This document shows, one piece after another, positions 1 through 4,718 of a stretch of DNA of 5,507 bases. Each line of letters opens with the position of its first letter. Position 1 is the first letter of the stretch. The position numbers and the translations under genes are program-made. Where the stretch lies: contig JAPYQX010000205.1 in the NCBI GenBank assembly GCA_029937135.1, forward strand, positions 1-5,507, read 5' to 3'. This DNA is from Nitrospinota bacterium. GTDB taxonomy: Bacteria > UBA8248. The notes under the pieces are model-generated. The model saw nothing but the letters and a program-made list of their open reading frames with translations. It was not told the DNA's origin and made no database searches.

Positions 1-238
1 CATAGCCCAGCCGCCGCCTGAGGGCGAGAATATCCGAGGGGACGAGGCGCTCACCGCCCAAAATGACCTCGCCCGAGTCCGGGGGGACAAGGCCGATCAT
101 GAGCCGAAGGAGGGTGCTTTTGCCGCAACCGCTCCGCCCGATCAGAACGCTGGTCCGCCCCGGCTCGGTCTCCATCGAGAGCGGACCGGCCGCACGCACC
201 CCGCCGTAGGATTTCGACACCTCTTCGAGTTTTAGCAA
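1..238 (-). CDS. ABC transporter ATP-binding protein, N-terminal fragment
   Basis: This is the first 79 codons of an ABC ATPase that runs out of the window on the left. The fragment shows the typical opening (LKLEEVSKSYGG), the Walker A motif GRSGCGKST at residues 34-42, and the segment DSGEV followed by LRRRLGY at residues 74-79, where the Q-loop would follow next. TTG at 238-236 is chosen as the start because GGGAGG lies six bases before it and the protein then begins exactly where this family begins. The wording RSGCGKSTLLRLMIGL with LRRRLGY resembles ATPases of osmoprotectant and amino-acid importers, but the substrate cannot be fixed without the rest of the gene or its permease. It would power a membrane importer from the cytoplasmic side. 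It is not part of the zinc locus, which has its own ATPase. Confidence 0.9.
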   Translation of the reverse strand, partial: MLKLEEVSKSYGGVRAAGPLSMETEPGRTSVLIGRSGCGKSTLLRLMIGLVPPDSGEVILGGERLVPSDILALRRRLGY

Positions 239-437
239 ATGGAGCCTCCCGCGAAATTTCAGTCACCTTATCACATGCTTTCACGGCGGAAGCCGAACTG
301 AGCCGACGGCCGATAACTGAAAAACGGGATGAGTTGCCGCGAATGAGAATGGATGAATCGGAAGCTTCAGAAACCCGGGAGCACACCAAACCGCTACCGG
401 CGGCAAGTCCGCCGTGGAGCCCTGGAGAGATACTTAC
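239..437. other. Non-coding gap between two minus-strand genes
   Basis: This gap of 199 bases separates the 82-residue gene from the ABC ATPase gene. The only convincing element at its left end is the ribosome binding site GGGAGG (250-245) of the ATPase. I found no -35/-10 pair good enough to report, although the spacing implies that the ATPase gene has its own promoter here. Open frames through this gap on either strand do not look like protein. Confidence 0.5.
398..414 (-). terminator. GC hairpin 3' of the 82-residue gene, weak terminator candidate
   Basis: CGGCGG (398-403) and CCGCCG (409-414) form a six-base-pair stem with a five-base loop, 24 bases past the stop of the minus-strand gene. 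GCT (393-395) and AGC (418-420) could extend it across an internal loop. No run of T follows on the minus strand, so it is not a standard intrinsic terminator. In GC-rich DNA such a stem can arise by chance. Confidence 0.2.
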
Positions 438-686
438 TCAGGCGGCGTTGCTTTCGGCGAGTTCGTGCATGGAAATATGGCAGGGGAAATAGAGAACCTC
501 TCCCCGTGGGTCTTCGATGACGACCGTGCAGGAACCGGATTCCTTAAGCATTCTCAGGAACGAGTTAATTTCCCACTCCTCGCGCCGCCTGACACCAATG
601 CTCCAGATTAGCCGCTCGGAGAGTTCTCCAATAGTCTCCTCCACCTTCCAGGTAATGCTCGGATGCTCCTCGGAGTAATAGTCCAC
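438..686 (-). CDS. Small protein of unknown function, 82 residues
   Basis: I do not recognise the family. The start is GTG at 686-684, supported by a strong Shine-Dalgarno AGGAGGG (699-693) six bases upstream. The protein is soluble-looking and acidic overall: a helical-looking N-terminal half (TWKVEETIGELSERL, then VRRREEWEINSFLRML) is followed by a likely beta hairpin (SGSCTVVIEDPRGEVLYFP) and a short C-terminal helix. It has two cysteines (residues 53 and 69), no signal peptide and no membrane segment. Residue composition looks like real protein, and a consensus -10 box lies about 50 bases upstream. It could be a small regulator or a component of an unknown complex; nothing in the neighbours decides this. 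Confidence 0.75.
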   Translation of the reverse strand: MDYYSEEHPSITWKVEETIGELSERLIWSIGVRRREEWEINSFLRMLKESGSCTVVIEDPRGEVLYFPCHISMHELAESNAA

Positions 687-737
687 GACAAACCCTCCTA
701 AACCACTGATTATTTAAGCATCATTCCCGGAGCAGGA

Positions 738-743
738 ATTATA
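738..743 (-). promoter_or_regulatory. Consensus -10 box upstream of the 82-residue gene
   Basis: On the minus strand the bases read TATAAT, a perfect sigma-70 -10 hexamer, 51 bases before the GTG start. No recognisable -35 is present at 16-18 bases (the expected site is GC-rich), so either the promoter relies on an activator or the match is chance. A short dyad ATTCC (723-727) / GGAAT (735-739) lies around the expected transcription start. Confidence 0.35.
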
Positions 744-787
744 GCCCCGCCCACCGGACTCCCTCCGATCCTTCATCATCTCTTATC

Positions 788-806
788 GGCCGGAACAGAC
801 CCGGCC
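788..806 (-). terminator. GC hairpin downstream of znuA, possible terminator
   Basis: GGCCGG (788-793) and CCGGCC (801-806) form a six-base-pair stem with a seven-base loop, about 40 bases past the znuA stop. On the minus strand a T-rich stretch comes before the hairpin rather than after it, so this is not a canonical intrinsic terminator. It may still protect or end the znuA transcript. Confidence 0.3.
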
Positions 807-812
807 TTAATG

Positions 813-838
813 AAAAATCGAAAATAAAAAATCGAAAA
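813..838. repeat. 12-bp A/T-rich direct repeat, period 14
   Basis: AAAAATCGAAAA occurs at 813-824 and again at 827-838, just beyond the znuA stop codon. It is a local A/T-rich island in otherwise GC-rich DNA. On the znuA transcript it gives a U-rich 3' region. Confidence 0.7.
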
Positions 839-844
839 AGGGCG

Positions 845-1840
845 CTACCTCTCAGCCTCCGGGGCAAGACAGGTCCGGAGGGAGGTGGACATCCGCCTCA
901 TCAGGGAAAAATACATATTTTCGCCCGGCTTCAGGTCCGCCCCGAGGGGATCGAGGACCCCCAATCTCGCGCCGGTTCCTTCCATCACCGTTTTAACCAG
1001 CCGGGGAGTGAACTGAGGCTCGGCGAAAACACAAGCCGCCCGGAGCGCACGGATTCTTCTCCGAATCAGTGTGAGGCGCTTCGCCCTCGGCCGCCTCCCC
1101 GGAGCGACGGCGATGGCCCCCGCCGGGCTCAGGCCAAACCGCGATTCAAAATACCGGTAGGCATCGTGAAATACGACATATGGCGCCCCCGCCACGGAGC
1201 CAAGCTCCGCGCGGATTTCACGGGTGAGCGAATCGAGCCTTCGAGATAAATCAGCCGCGTTTGCCATGTAGATATCGGCGTTCCCAGCGTCCACCCGGCT
1301 CAATTCCGACGCTATTTTTTGGGCCATTCGGCGGGCATTTCGGGGATCAAGCCAGATATGGGGCTCAATTCCGCCTCCGGTGGACCTCCCATCCCCGGCA
1401 TGCGCCTTGTGCTTCTCTTTGAGACCGCCCTCCCCGGCCTCCCATGCACTGACCCGGCGGGCCTTGGCCCGGCGGGCGGGAAGGAGGACAAGACCCTTCG
1501 CCTCCAAGAGCGTGACGAGAGCGCCGCGCCGGACAAGGGACTCGAGCGGCCGCCTGAGAGCGGTCTCGATCCCCTCTCCCACCCAGAATACGAGGCGGGC
1601 CCGCCGGAGCGCCCGGGCCCCAGAGGGCCTCAGGGCATAGGAATGAGGAGAGGCCGCGCCGCGAATGAGGAGCATCGGTTCTCCCACTCTCCGCATGACG
1701 CCCGCCACCAGCGAGTGAATCGGCTTGATCGTGGCCACAACCGCCAGCGCCTGCCCGGCGCGGGCAAAGCCAGGGACGGCAAGCACAAAGCCTGTCAGAA
1801 TAAGGCCTGCGAGCGGCAGGCGGGCGAGGGAGCGCCTCAT
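845..1840 (-). CDS. znuA: Zinc ABC transporter, periplasmic zinc-binding protein ZnuA
   Basis: This protein captures Zn2+ in the periplasm and hands it to ZnuB. I place the start at ATG 1840-1838, with GAGGA (1850-1846) five bases upstream, giving 331 residues; an in-frame TTG at 1852 would overlap that site. Residues 1-28 form a signal peptide (MRRS, hydrophobic core, ARA) with cleavage after residue 28 or 31. Family marks are TIKPIHSLV (H42), SPHSYALRPS (H66), PHIWLDP (H161), VFHDAYRYFE (H225) and FAEPQF (E274). The C-terminal third follows E. coli ZnuA closely, including LDPLG and a cysteine pair (C270, C324) placed like its disulfide. The loop before PHIW, usually packed with His and Asp, has only two histidines (H144, H147). 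The gene is divergent from zur and very likely repressed by Zur. A manganese-type binding protein is unlikely given this conservation and context. Confidence 0.95.
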   Translation of the reverse strand: MRRSLARLPLAGLILTGFVLAVPGFARAGQALAVVATIKPIHSLVAGVMRRVGEPMLLIRGAASPHSYALRPSGARALRRARLVFWVGEGIETALRRPLESLVRRGALVTLLEAKGLVLLPARRAKARRVSAWEAGEGGLKEKHKAHAGDGRSTGGGIEPHIWLDPRNARRMAQKIASELSRVDAGNADIYMANAADLSRRLDSLTREIRAELGSVAGAPYVVFHDAYRYFESRFGLSPAGAIAVAPGRRPRAKRLTLIRRRIRALRAACVFAEPQFTPRLVKTVMEGTGARLGVLDPLGADLKPGENMYFSLMRRMSTSLRTCLAPEAER

Positions 1841-1900
1841 CAAAGTCCTCAAAATGAAAGTAATTCAACAGGCGGAATATTTCGATAACTCCACCTTATT

Positions 1901-1914
1901 TATGTTATAACATA
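1901..1914. promoter_or_regulatory. Zur operator (zinc box), perfect 14-bp palindrome
   Basis: TATGTTATAACATA reads identically on both strands. It resembles the proteobacterial Zur box pattern (ATGTTATA...TATAACAT type, from memory), in a compact form with no central spacer. It sits between divergent znuA and zur, 60 bases from the znuA start and 86 from the zur start, the expected place for a zinc-responsive repressor to control both. Binding by this Zur is inferred. Confidence 0.8.
1903..1911 (+). promoter_or_regulatory. Putative extended -10 of the zur-znuC-znuB promoter
   Basis: Because the operator is symmetric, the plus strand also reads TGT-TATAAC, an extended -10 element. No good -35 is seen 16-18 bases upstream, so this side should be the weaker promoter. 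A start near 1918 would leave a leader of about 82 bases before zur. Confidence 0.4.
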
Positions 1915-1931
1915 TCAATTCAGGCGCTCAA
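1904..1931 (-). promoter_or_regulatory. Putative znuA promoter
   Basis: On the minus strand, TTGAGC (1931-1926) is a 4/6 match to the -35 consensus. Sixteen bases further on comes TATAAC (1909-1904), a 5/6 -10 match preceded by TGT, making an extended -10. The -10 lies wholly inside the Zur palindrome, so repressor binding would block it. The predicted start near 1897 leaves a leader of about 57 bases. Confidence 0.55.
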
Positions 1932-1932
1932 A

Positions 1933-1974
1933 AGGGGCCCCTGGACCCATAATAAGGGTTCCATCCAGCGGAAC
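1933..1974 (+). other. zur leader with overlapping hairpins
   Basis: The leader holds a palindrome AGGGGCCCCT (1933-1942). A stem follows: TGGACCC (1942-1948) pairs with GGG-T-TCCA (1956-1963, one bulged T) around the loop ATAATAA. A second stem, GTTCC (1958-1962) with GGAAC (1970-1974), uses some of the same bases, so the two cannot form together. No known riboswitch class is recognised. Confidence 0.3.
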
Positions 1975-2000
1975 GCCTTCTTCTATATCAGGGAACGATA

Positions 2001-2762
2001 ATGCCGACGCATGACCCGTGGGACCACAACCCCAAGGCCGCTTTCCTCCCCCGCGATCACCCCCGCGATCCCGGTCCCGGCCCGTCCACACCCGAGGCCA
2101 CACCGGAGACTCACAGCCCAAAGAGCCAAAGCTCTGAGGGCGATGTCCCGGAGGGCCCCACCCCGGAGGCCAAGACGGAACCTAAATTCCCGGCCGCCGG
2201 AGGCGGTGATGCCGAAATTCATCCCCGGGCCGGAGGCCCTCATCCCGGAGCCGAAGCCCCCTTCCCCGCCCTCGATCACGATCACGATCACTGCATCTCG
2301 GGCGCCCTTCTAAAAGCCGAGGAAATTTGCGCCGAGCGCGGCGCGCGCCTGACGCGCATCCGCCGGAGCGTCCTCGAATTCGTCTGGGAGAGCCACTCCC
2401 CCGTCGGCGCCTACGATATTCTAGAGCGCATGAACGCGCCCGGCCCCCTCCCCGGCGGCGGCCCCCGTAGCGCCCCGATCACCGTCTACCGCGCCCTCGA
2501 ATTCCTCATGGCCCAGGGCCTCGTCCACCGCCTCGCCTCGCTGAACGCCTATACCGGCTGCGGAGTCCCCGACACCCCCCACGGCGCGCATTTTTTAATC
2601 TGCGAGGATTGCGGCGCCGCCGCCGAGCTCTCGGACCCGGGCATCGACCGGGCGATCACGCAGGGGGCCGCCCGCGCCGGATTTTCGGTGAAGGCTCCCG
2701 TCGTCGAGGTGCAGGGCCGCTGCCCCGCCTGTAGCCCTTCCAGGGCGGGGGTGATTAAGTGA
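2001..2762 (+). CDS. zur: Zinc uptake regulator Zur (Fur family) with long N-terminal extension
   Basis: Zinc-dependent repressor. When zinc is plentiful, the dimer should bind the palindrome at 1901-1914 and stop znuA and its own operon. The core, residues 98-245, aligns by eye with E. coli Zur. The winged helix includes RLTRIRRSVLEF and the recognition segment PITVYRALEFL (159-169). H176, C187, H194 and E209 match its regulatory zinc ligands, and C201/C204 with C241/C244 its structural zinc site. No ligand is missing. Before the core lie about 97 extra residues, with 21 prolines in the first 90 and nine histidines, ending in DHDHDHC. ATG at 2001 is preceded by AGGGA, and the next in-frame ATG (residue 145) is inside the DNA-binding domain, so the extension is probably translated. 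A Gly/Pro insertion lies at about 147-157. The stop overlaps znuC by GTGA. Confidence 0.93.
   Translation: MPTHDPWDHNPKAAFLPRDHPRDPGPGPSTPEATPETHSPKSQSSEGDVPEGPTPEAKTEPKFPAAGGGDAEIHPRAGGPHPGAEAPFPALDHDHDHCISGALLKAEEICAERGARLTRIRRSVLEFVWESHSPVGAYDILERMNAPGPLPGGGPRSAPITVYRALEFLMAQGLVHRLASLNAYTGCGVPDTPHGAHFLICEDCGAAAELSDPGIDRAITQGAARAGFSVKAPVVEVQGRCPACSPSRAGVIK
2274..2291 (+). repeat. Three tandem GATCAC units in zur
   Basis: Three exact copies of the hexamer GATCAC encode Asp-His three times (residues 92-97), directly before Cys98 and the winged helix. The run could bind metal. Exact hexamer repeats are also prone to gain or loss of units. Confidence 0.9.
2723..2761 (+). promoter_or_regulatory. 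Hairpin covering the znuC ribosome binding site
   Basis: CCCCGCC (2723-2729) can pair with GGCGGGG (2744-2750), a seven-base-pair GC stem at the end of zur. The right arm overlaps the Shine-Dalgarno GGGGGTGATT (2747-2756), a near match to the complement of the 16S rRNA tail. znuC starts at GTG 2759, inside the zur stop (GTGA). A ribosome finishing zur would melt the stem, so znuC translation should depend on zur translation. Confidence 0.45.
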
Positions 2763-3679
2763 GCAAGAGCGATGAGAATTTGATTGGCGAAGGGACTCTG
2801 ACTGGCGAGGGGCTTCTGGTTGGAGAAGGATATCTGATTGAAGGTCGAAACATTCACCACGCCTTCGGTAAAACGAGCGTCCTTTCCAACATCGATATCT
2901 CCGTCTCCCCCGGCGAGATCGTCACCCTCATCGGCCCAAACGGCGCCGGTAAAACCACCCTCGTCCGCGTCCTCCTCGGCCTGATCCGGTCTGACACCGG
3001 CGAGATCATAAAACGCCCCGGCCTCGTCGTCGGCTACCTGCCCCAACAGCTATCCATCGACCCCGTACTCCCGATGACGGTGCGCCGCCTCCTCCGGCTC
3101 ACGAACCGGCCTACTACAACTGAAATGCTCGAAGCGCTCTCCGAGACCGGGGCCGCCCACCTCATCGATCAAGCGGTGCAGGAGCTTTCGGGCGGCGAGC
3201 TGCAGCGCGTCCTCCTCGCGCGGGCGCTCGCCCGGCGGCCGGACCTCCTCGTCCTCGACGAACCCATCCAGGGCATCGACATCTCGGGCCAGACCAAACT
3301 TTACGAGCTCATCGCCCAGATCCGGAGCCGGCGGGGCTGCGGCGTCCTCATGATTTCTCATGACCTTCATATCGTCATGGCCTCGACCGACCGCGTCGTC
3401 TGCATCAACGGCCACCTTTGCTGCTCGGGCCACCCCGAAACCGTGCGGGAACACCCCGAATACATGGCGCTGTTTGCACCCCGCGAGGCTGAAAGCCTCG
3501 CCGTCTACACCCACTCACATGATCACAGCCATGACCTCGCCGGGCATGTCGTGCCTATAGAGGAACGCGGGAATTCGGATCATGATCACGGCCACCCGGA
3601 ACATGATCATTCCGGCCACGATCACGCGGACCATGATAGTCCCGAAAGGGACATCACTCCCCGAGGTGAAACCTCGTGA
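2759..3679 (+). CDS. znuC: Zinc ABC transporter ATPase ZnuC with His-rich tail
   Basis: ATPase subunit that drives zinc import through ZnuB, on the cytoplasmic face of the inner membrane. The 306 residues contain all nucleotide-binding motifs: Walker A GPNGAGKTT (59-67), Q-loop GYLPQQ (92-97), signature LSGGE (143-147), Walker B LLVLDEP (163-169), D-loop region GIDISGQ (172-178) and switch histidine H201. The start is GTG 2759, overlapping the zur stop by four bases. Residues 9-29 form three hexapeptide repeats ahead of the usual ABC start near residue 26, so the N-terminus is about 20 residues longer than expected. A downstream non-ATG start cannot be excluded. The tail from 252 to 292 has 13 histidines, many alternating with Asp, which could buffer or sense zinc inside the cell. 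The stop overlaps znuB by GTGA, so the two subunits are coupled. Confidence 0.95.
   Translation: MSKSDENLIGEGTLTGEGLLVGEGYLIEGRNIHHAFGKTSVLSNIDISVSPGEIVTLIGPNGAGKTTLVRVLLGLIRSDTGEIIKRPGLVVGYLPQQLSIDPVLPMTVRRLLRLTNRPTTTEMLEALSETGAAHLIDQAVQELSGGELQRVLLARALARRPDLLVLDEPIQGIDISGQTKLYELIAQIRSRRGCGVLMISHDLHIVMASTDRVVCINGHLCCSGHPETVREHPEYMALFAPREAESLAVYTHSHDHSHDLAGHVVPIEERGNSDHDHGHPEHDHSGHDHADHDSPERDITPRGETS
2783..2845 (+). repeat. 18-bp tandem repeat at the znuC 5' end (GEG hexapeptide)
   Basis: Three 18-base units (2783-2800, 2801-2818, 2819-2836) and a partial fourth (2837-2845) encode IGEGTL, TGEGLL, VGEGYL and IEG. The units differ mostly at third positions and at the first and last variable residues, so the peptide pattern is better kept than the DNA. 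The codons here are less GC-rich than in the rest of znuC. Confidence 0.8.
3512..3634 (+). repeat. Degenerate His/Asp codon repeats in the znuC tail
   Basis: The segment encodes two clusters, HSHDHSH (252-258) and a longer one from D274 to H292 of the HDHGH / HDHSGHDH kind. At DNA level it repeats CATGATCA-like words, giving GATC sites at 3521, 3578, 3584, 3604 and 3620. Confidence 0.8.
3639..3678 (+). promoter_or_regulatory. Tandem hairpins over the znuB ribosome binding site and start
   Basis: The first hairpin is GTCCC-GAAA-GGGAC (3639-3652), a perfect stem closed by a GNRA tetraloop. Nine bases later, CGAGGT (3662-3667) pairs with ACCTCG (3671-3676) around a three-base loop. This second stem hides the znuB Shine-Dalgarno GAGGTGA (3663-3669) and the first base of its GTG start (3676-3678). 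The start lies in the GTGA overlap with the znuC stop, so ribosomes ending znuC would open the site. Confidence 0.55.
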
Positions 3680-4482
3680 TTTTTGAGGATTTCATCTGGC
3701 GCGCCCTCATCGGCGGGGCCGGCGTCGCCGTGATCAGCGGTCCGCTCGGCTGCTTCATCGTCTGGCGGCGAATGGCGTATTTTGGAGACTCCGTGGCGCA
3801 CAGCGCCCTGCTCGGCGTCGCCCTCGGGTTTTTCTTCGGAATCGACATCAGACTTGGCACATTAATCGCCTGCGTCTCGCTCGCCCTTTTTCTCGCGCTT
3901 TTTCAGGGGCAAAAGCGGTTGTCGTCCGACACCATTCTCGGCATCCTCGCGCACACCGCGCTCTCGGTCGGCCTCGTCACCATAAGCTTCATGGAATCGC
4001 TCCGCGTCGATCTCATCGGGTATCTGCTCGGGGACATTCTTTCGGTCACGATTTCGGACATTGCGTGGATTTACGGCGGCGGGGCGCTCGCGCTCGTTTG
4101 GCTCGGTCTGATCTGGCGGCAGCTTCTCGCCGTCACCGTCCACGAGGAACTCGCGCGCGCCGAGGGCATCTCCGTCTGGGTGGTCCGGGTCTCCTTCATG
4201 GCGCTGATTGCGTTCGTTATCGCCATCGCCATGAAATTTATTGGCATCCTCCTCATCACATCACTTCTCATCATCCCCGCCGCCGCCGCGCGGCGCTTTT
4301 CAAAAACCCCGGAGCAGATGGCGGCCCTCGCCGCCCTTTTCGGCGGGCTGTCCGTCCTCGGGGGGATCATGGCCTCGCTTCAATGGGACACCCCCTCGGG
4401 GCCGTCCGTTGTTGTTGCTGCTGCTGGGTTGTTTGTGGTGGGTTCGTTGGTTGGTGTGGTGTTGGGGAGTAGAAATGAGTGA
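3676..4482 (+). CDS. znuB: Zinc ABC transporter permease ZnuB
   Basis: Membrane subunit of the zinc importer (ABC-3 family), 268 residues, close to the 261 I recall for E. coli ZnuB. By eye there are about eight membrane helices. Family signatures read in order: GPLGCFIVWRRMAYFGDSVAH (22-42, shown in the start helix region), DTILGILAHTALSVGLV (85-101), DLIGYLLGDILSV (112-124), HEELARAEG (156-164, the likely cytoplasmic contact with ZnuC), KFIGILLITSLLIIPAAAAR (187-206) and DTPSGPSVV (238-246). These match E. coli ZnuB closely. The start is GTG at 3676, six bases after GAGGTGA, overlapping the znuC stop. The last 20 or so codons switch from C-ending to G/T-ending usage. No separate promoter is visible; it should be transcribed with zur and znuC under Zur control. 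Confidence 0.95.
   Translation: MIFEDFIWRALIGGAGVAVISGPLGCFIVWRRMAYFGDSVAHSALLGVALGFFFGIDIRLGTLIACVSLALFLALFQGQKRLSSDTILGILAHTALSVGLVTISFMESLRVDLIGYLLGDILSVTISDIAWIYGGGALALVWLGLIWRQLLAVTVHEELARAEGISVWVVRVSFMALIAFVIAIAMKFIGILLITSLLIIPAAAARRFSKTPEQMAALAALFGGLSVLGGIMASLQWDTPSGPSVVVAAAGLFVVGSLVGVVLGSRNE
4408..4470 (+). other. G/T-only tract at the znuB 3' end, possible G-quadruplex
   Basis: Of 63 bases only four are C and one is A. It begins with GTT three times and GCT three times, and ends with four G runs (4449-4450, 4453-4454, 4458-4459, 4464-4467) spaced TT, TGT and TGTT. It encodes the last, hydrophobic helix of ZnuB with codons unlike the rest of the gene. A two-layer G-quadruplex is possible in the mRNA and the coding strand. 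Confidence 0.5.
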
Positions 4483-4541
4483 GTTTTTGCGGTGAAAAAC
4501 CTGCATTCTCTGCCGGATAGTTCGAATGGTGTTCCATGAAC
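4483..4541 (+). terminator. Two stem-loops after znuB, weak terminator candidates
   Basis: GTTTTT (4483-4488) pairs with AAAAAC (4495-4500) around six bases, directly after the znuB stop. Then GTTC-ATGG (4520-4523, 4526-4529, with two bulged bases) pairs with CCATGAAC (4534-4541) around TGTT. Neither is followed by a T run, so termination is uncertain. Confidence 0.3.
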
Positions 4542-4582
4542 TCAATAACTAGACTCGAAATTTAATATACCGGAGATGGAAA

Positions 4583-4708
4583 ATGCCGAAACCGGAAGAT
4601 TCCGTGGACAACAAGGAAGTCGATAAAATTCTCGCGCGCATCGAGAGCGGCGAGGAAGAAGTGCTCGAATGGGACGAGGCTAAAAAGGAACTGCGCGGAG
4701 AAGATTAG
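4583..4708 (+). CDS. 41-residue acidic small protein, possibly antitoxin-like
   Basis: A short frame starts at ATG 4583, with GGAG (4572-4575) seven bases upstream, and ends at TAG 4706. The peptide runs MPKPEDSVDNKEVDKILARI and then ESGEEEVLEWDEAKKELRGED: highly charged, acidic and probably one or two amphipathic helices. The part from about residue 16 (ILARIESGEE, EWDEAKKEL) resembles the toxin-wrapping C-terminal arm of some small type II antitoxins, but no DNA-binding part and no toxin gene on the same strand are seen. It may be a remnant, a stand-alone small protein, or chance. It is convergent with the next gene, ten bases apart. Its ribosome binding site and codon pattern favour a real gene. 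Confidence 0.55.
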   Translation: MPKPEDSVDNKEVDKILARIESGEEEVLEWDEAKKELRGED

Positions 4709-4718
4709 GGGGGTGAGT

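Noticed and set aside
361..368. Palindrome GAAGCTTC as an operator
   Set aside because: Eight bases only, no partner element or promoter nearby; likely chance.
51..389. Minus-strand frame reaching into the ABC ATPase gene, considered as an upstream gene or a frameshifted longer ATPase
   Set aside because: Within 51-238 it reads the ATPase out of frame, while the correct frame shows Walker A and a good TTG start with a ribosome binding site.
1365..1868. Second minus-strand frame inside znuA, starting near the znuA start
   Set aside because: It is a frame-shifted reading of znuA with Pro/Arg-rich composition; the znuA frame is intact from end to end.
1319..1888. Long plus-strand open frame opposite znuA (189 codons)
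   Set aside because: It is antisense to a well-supported znuA, has low-complexity Pro/Arg/Gly composition and no family motif; GC-rich codon structure keeps the opposite strand open.
2011..2313. Overlapping plus-strand frame within the zur extension, considered as an alternative leader peptide
   Set aside because: Low-complexity Pro/Arg/Ser translation, no ribosome binding site, and the zur frame continues straight into the conserved core.
3050..3514. Antisense frame inside znuC (154 codons)
   Set aside because: It is a mirror of the highly conserved ATPase codons, without a ribosome binding site or recognisable motif.
3512..3634. GATC-rich cluster considered as a replication origin or methylation site array
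   Set aside because: The GATC words follow from alternating Asp-His codons in the ZnuC tail; there are no DnaA boxes or AT-rich unwinding region.
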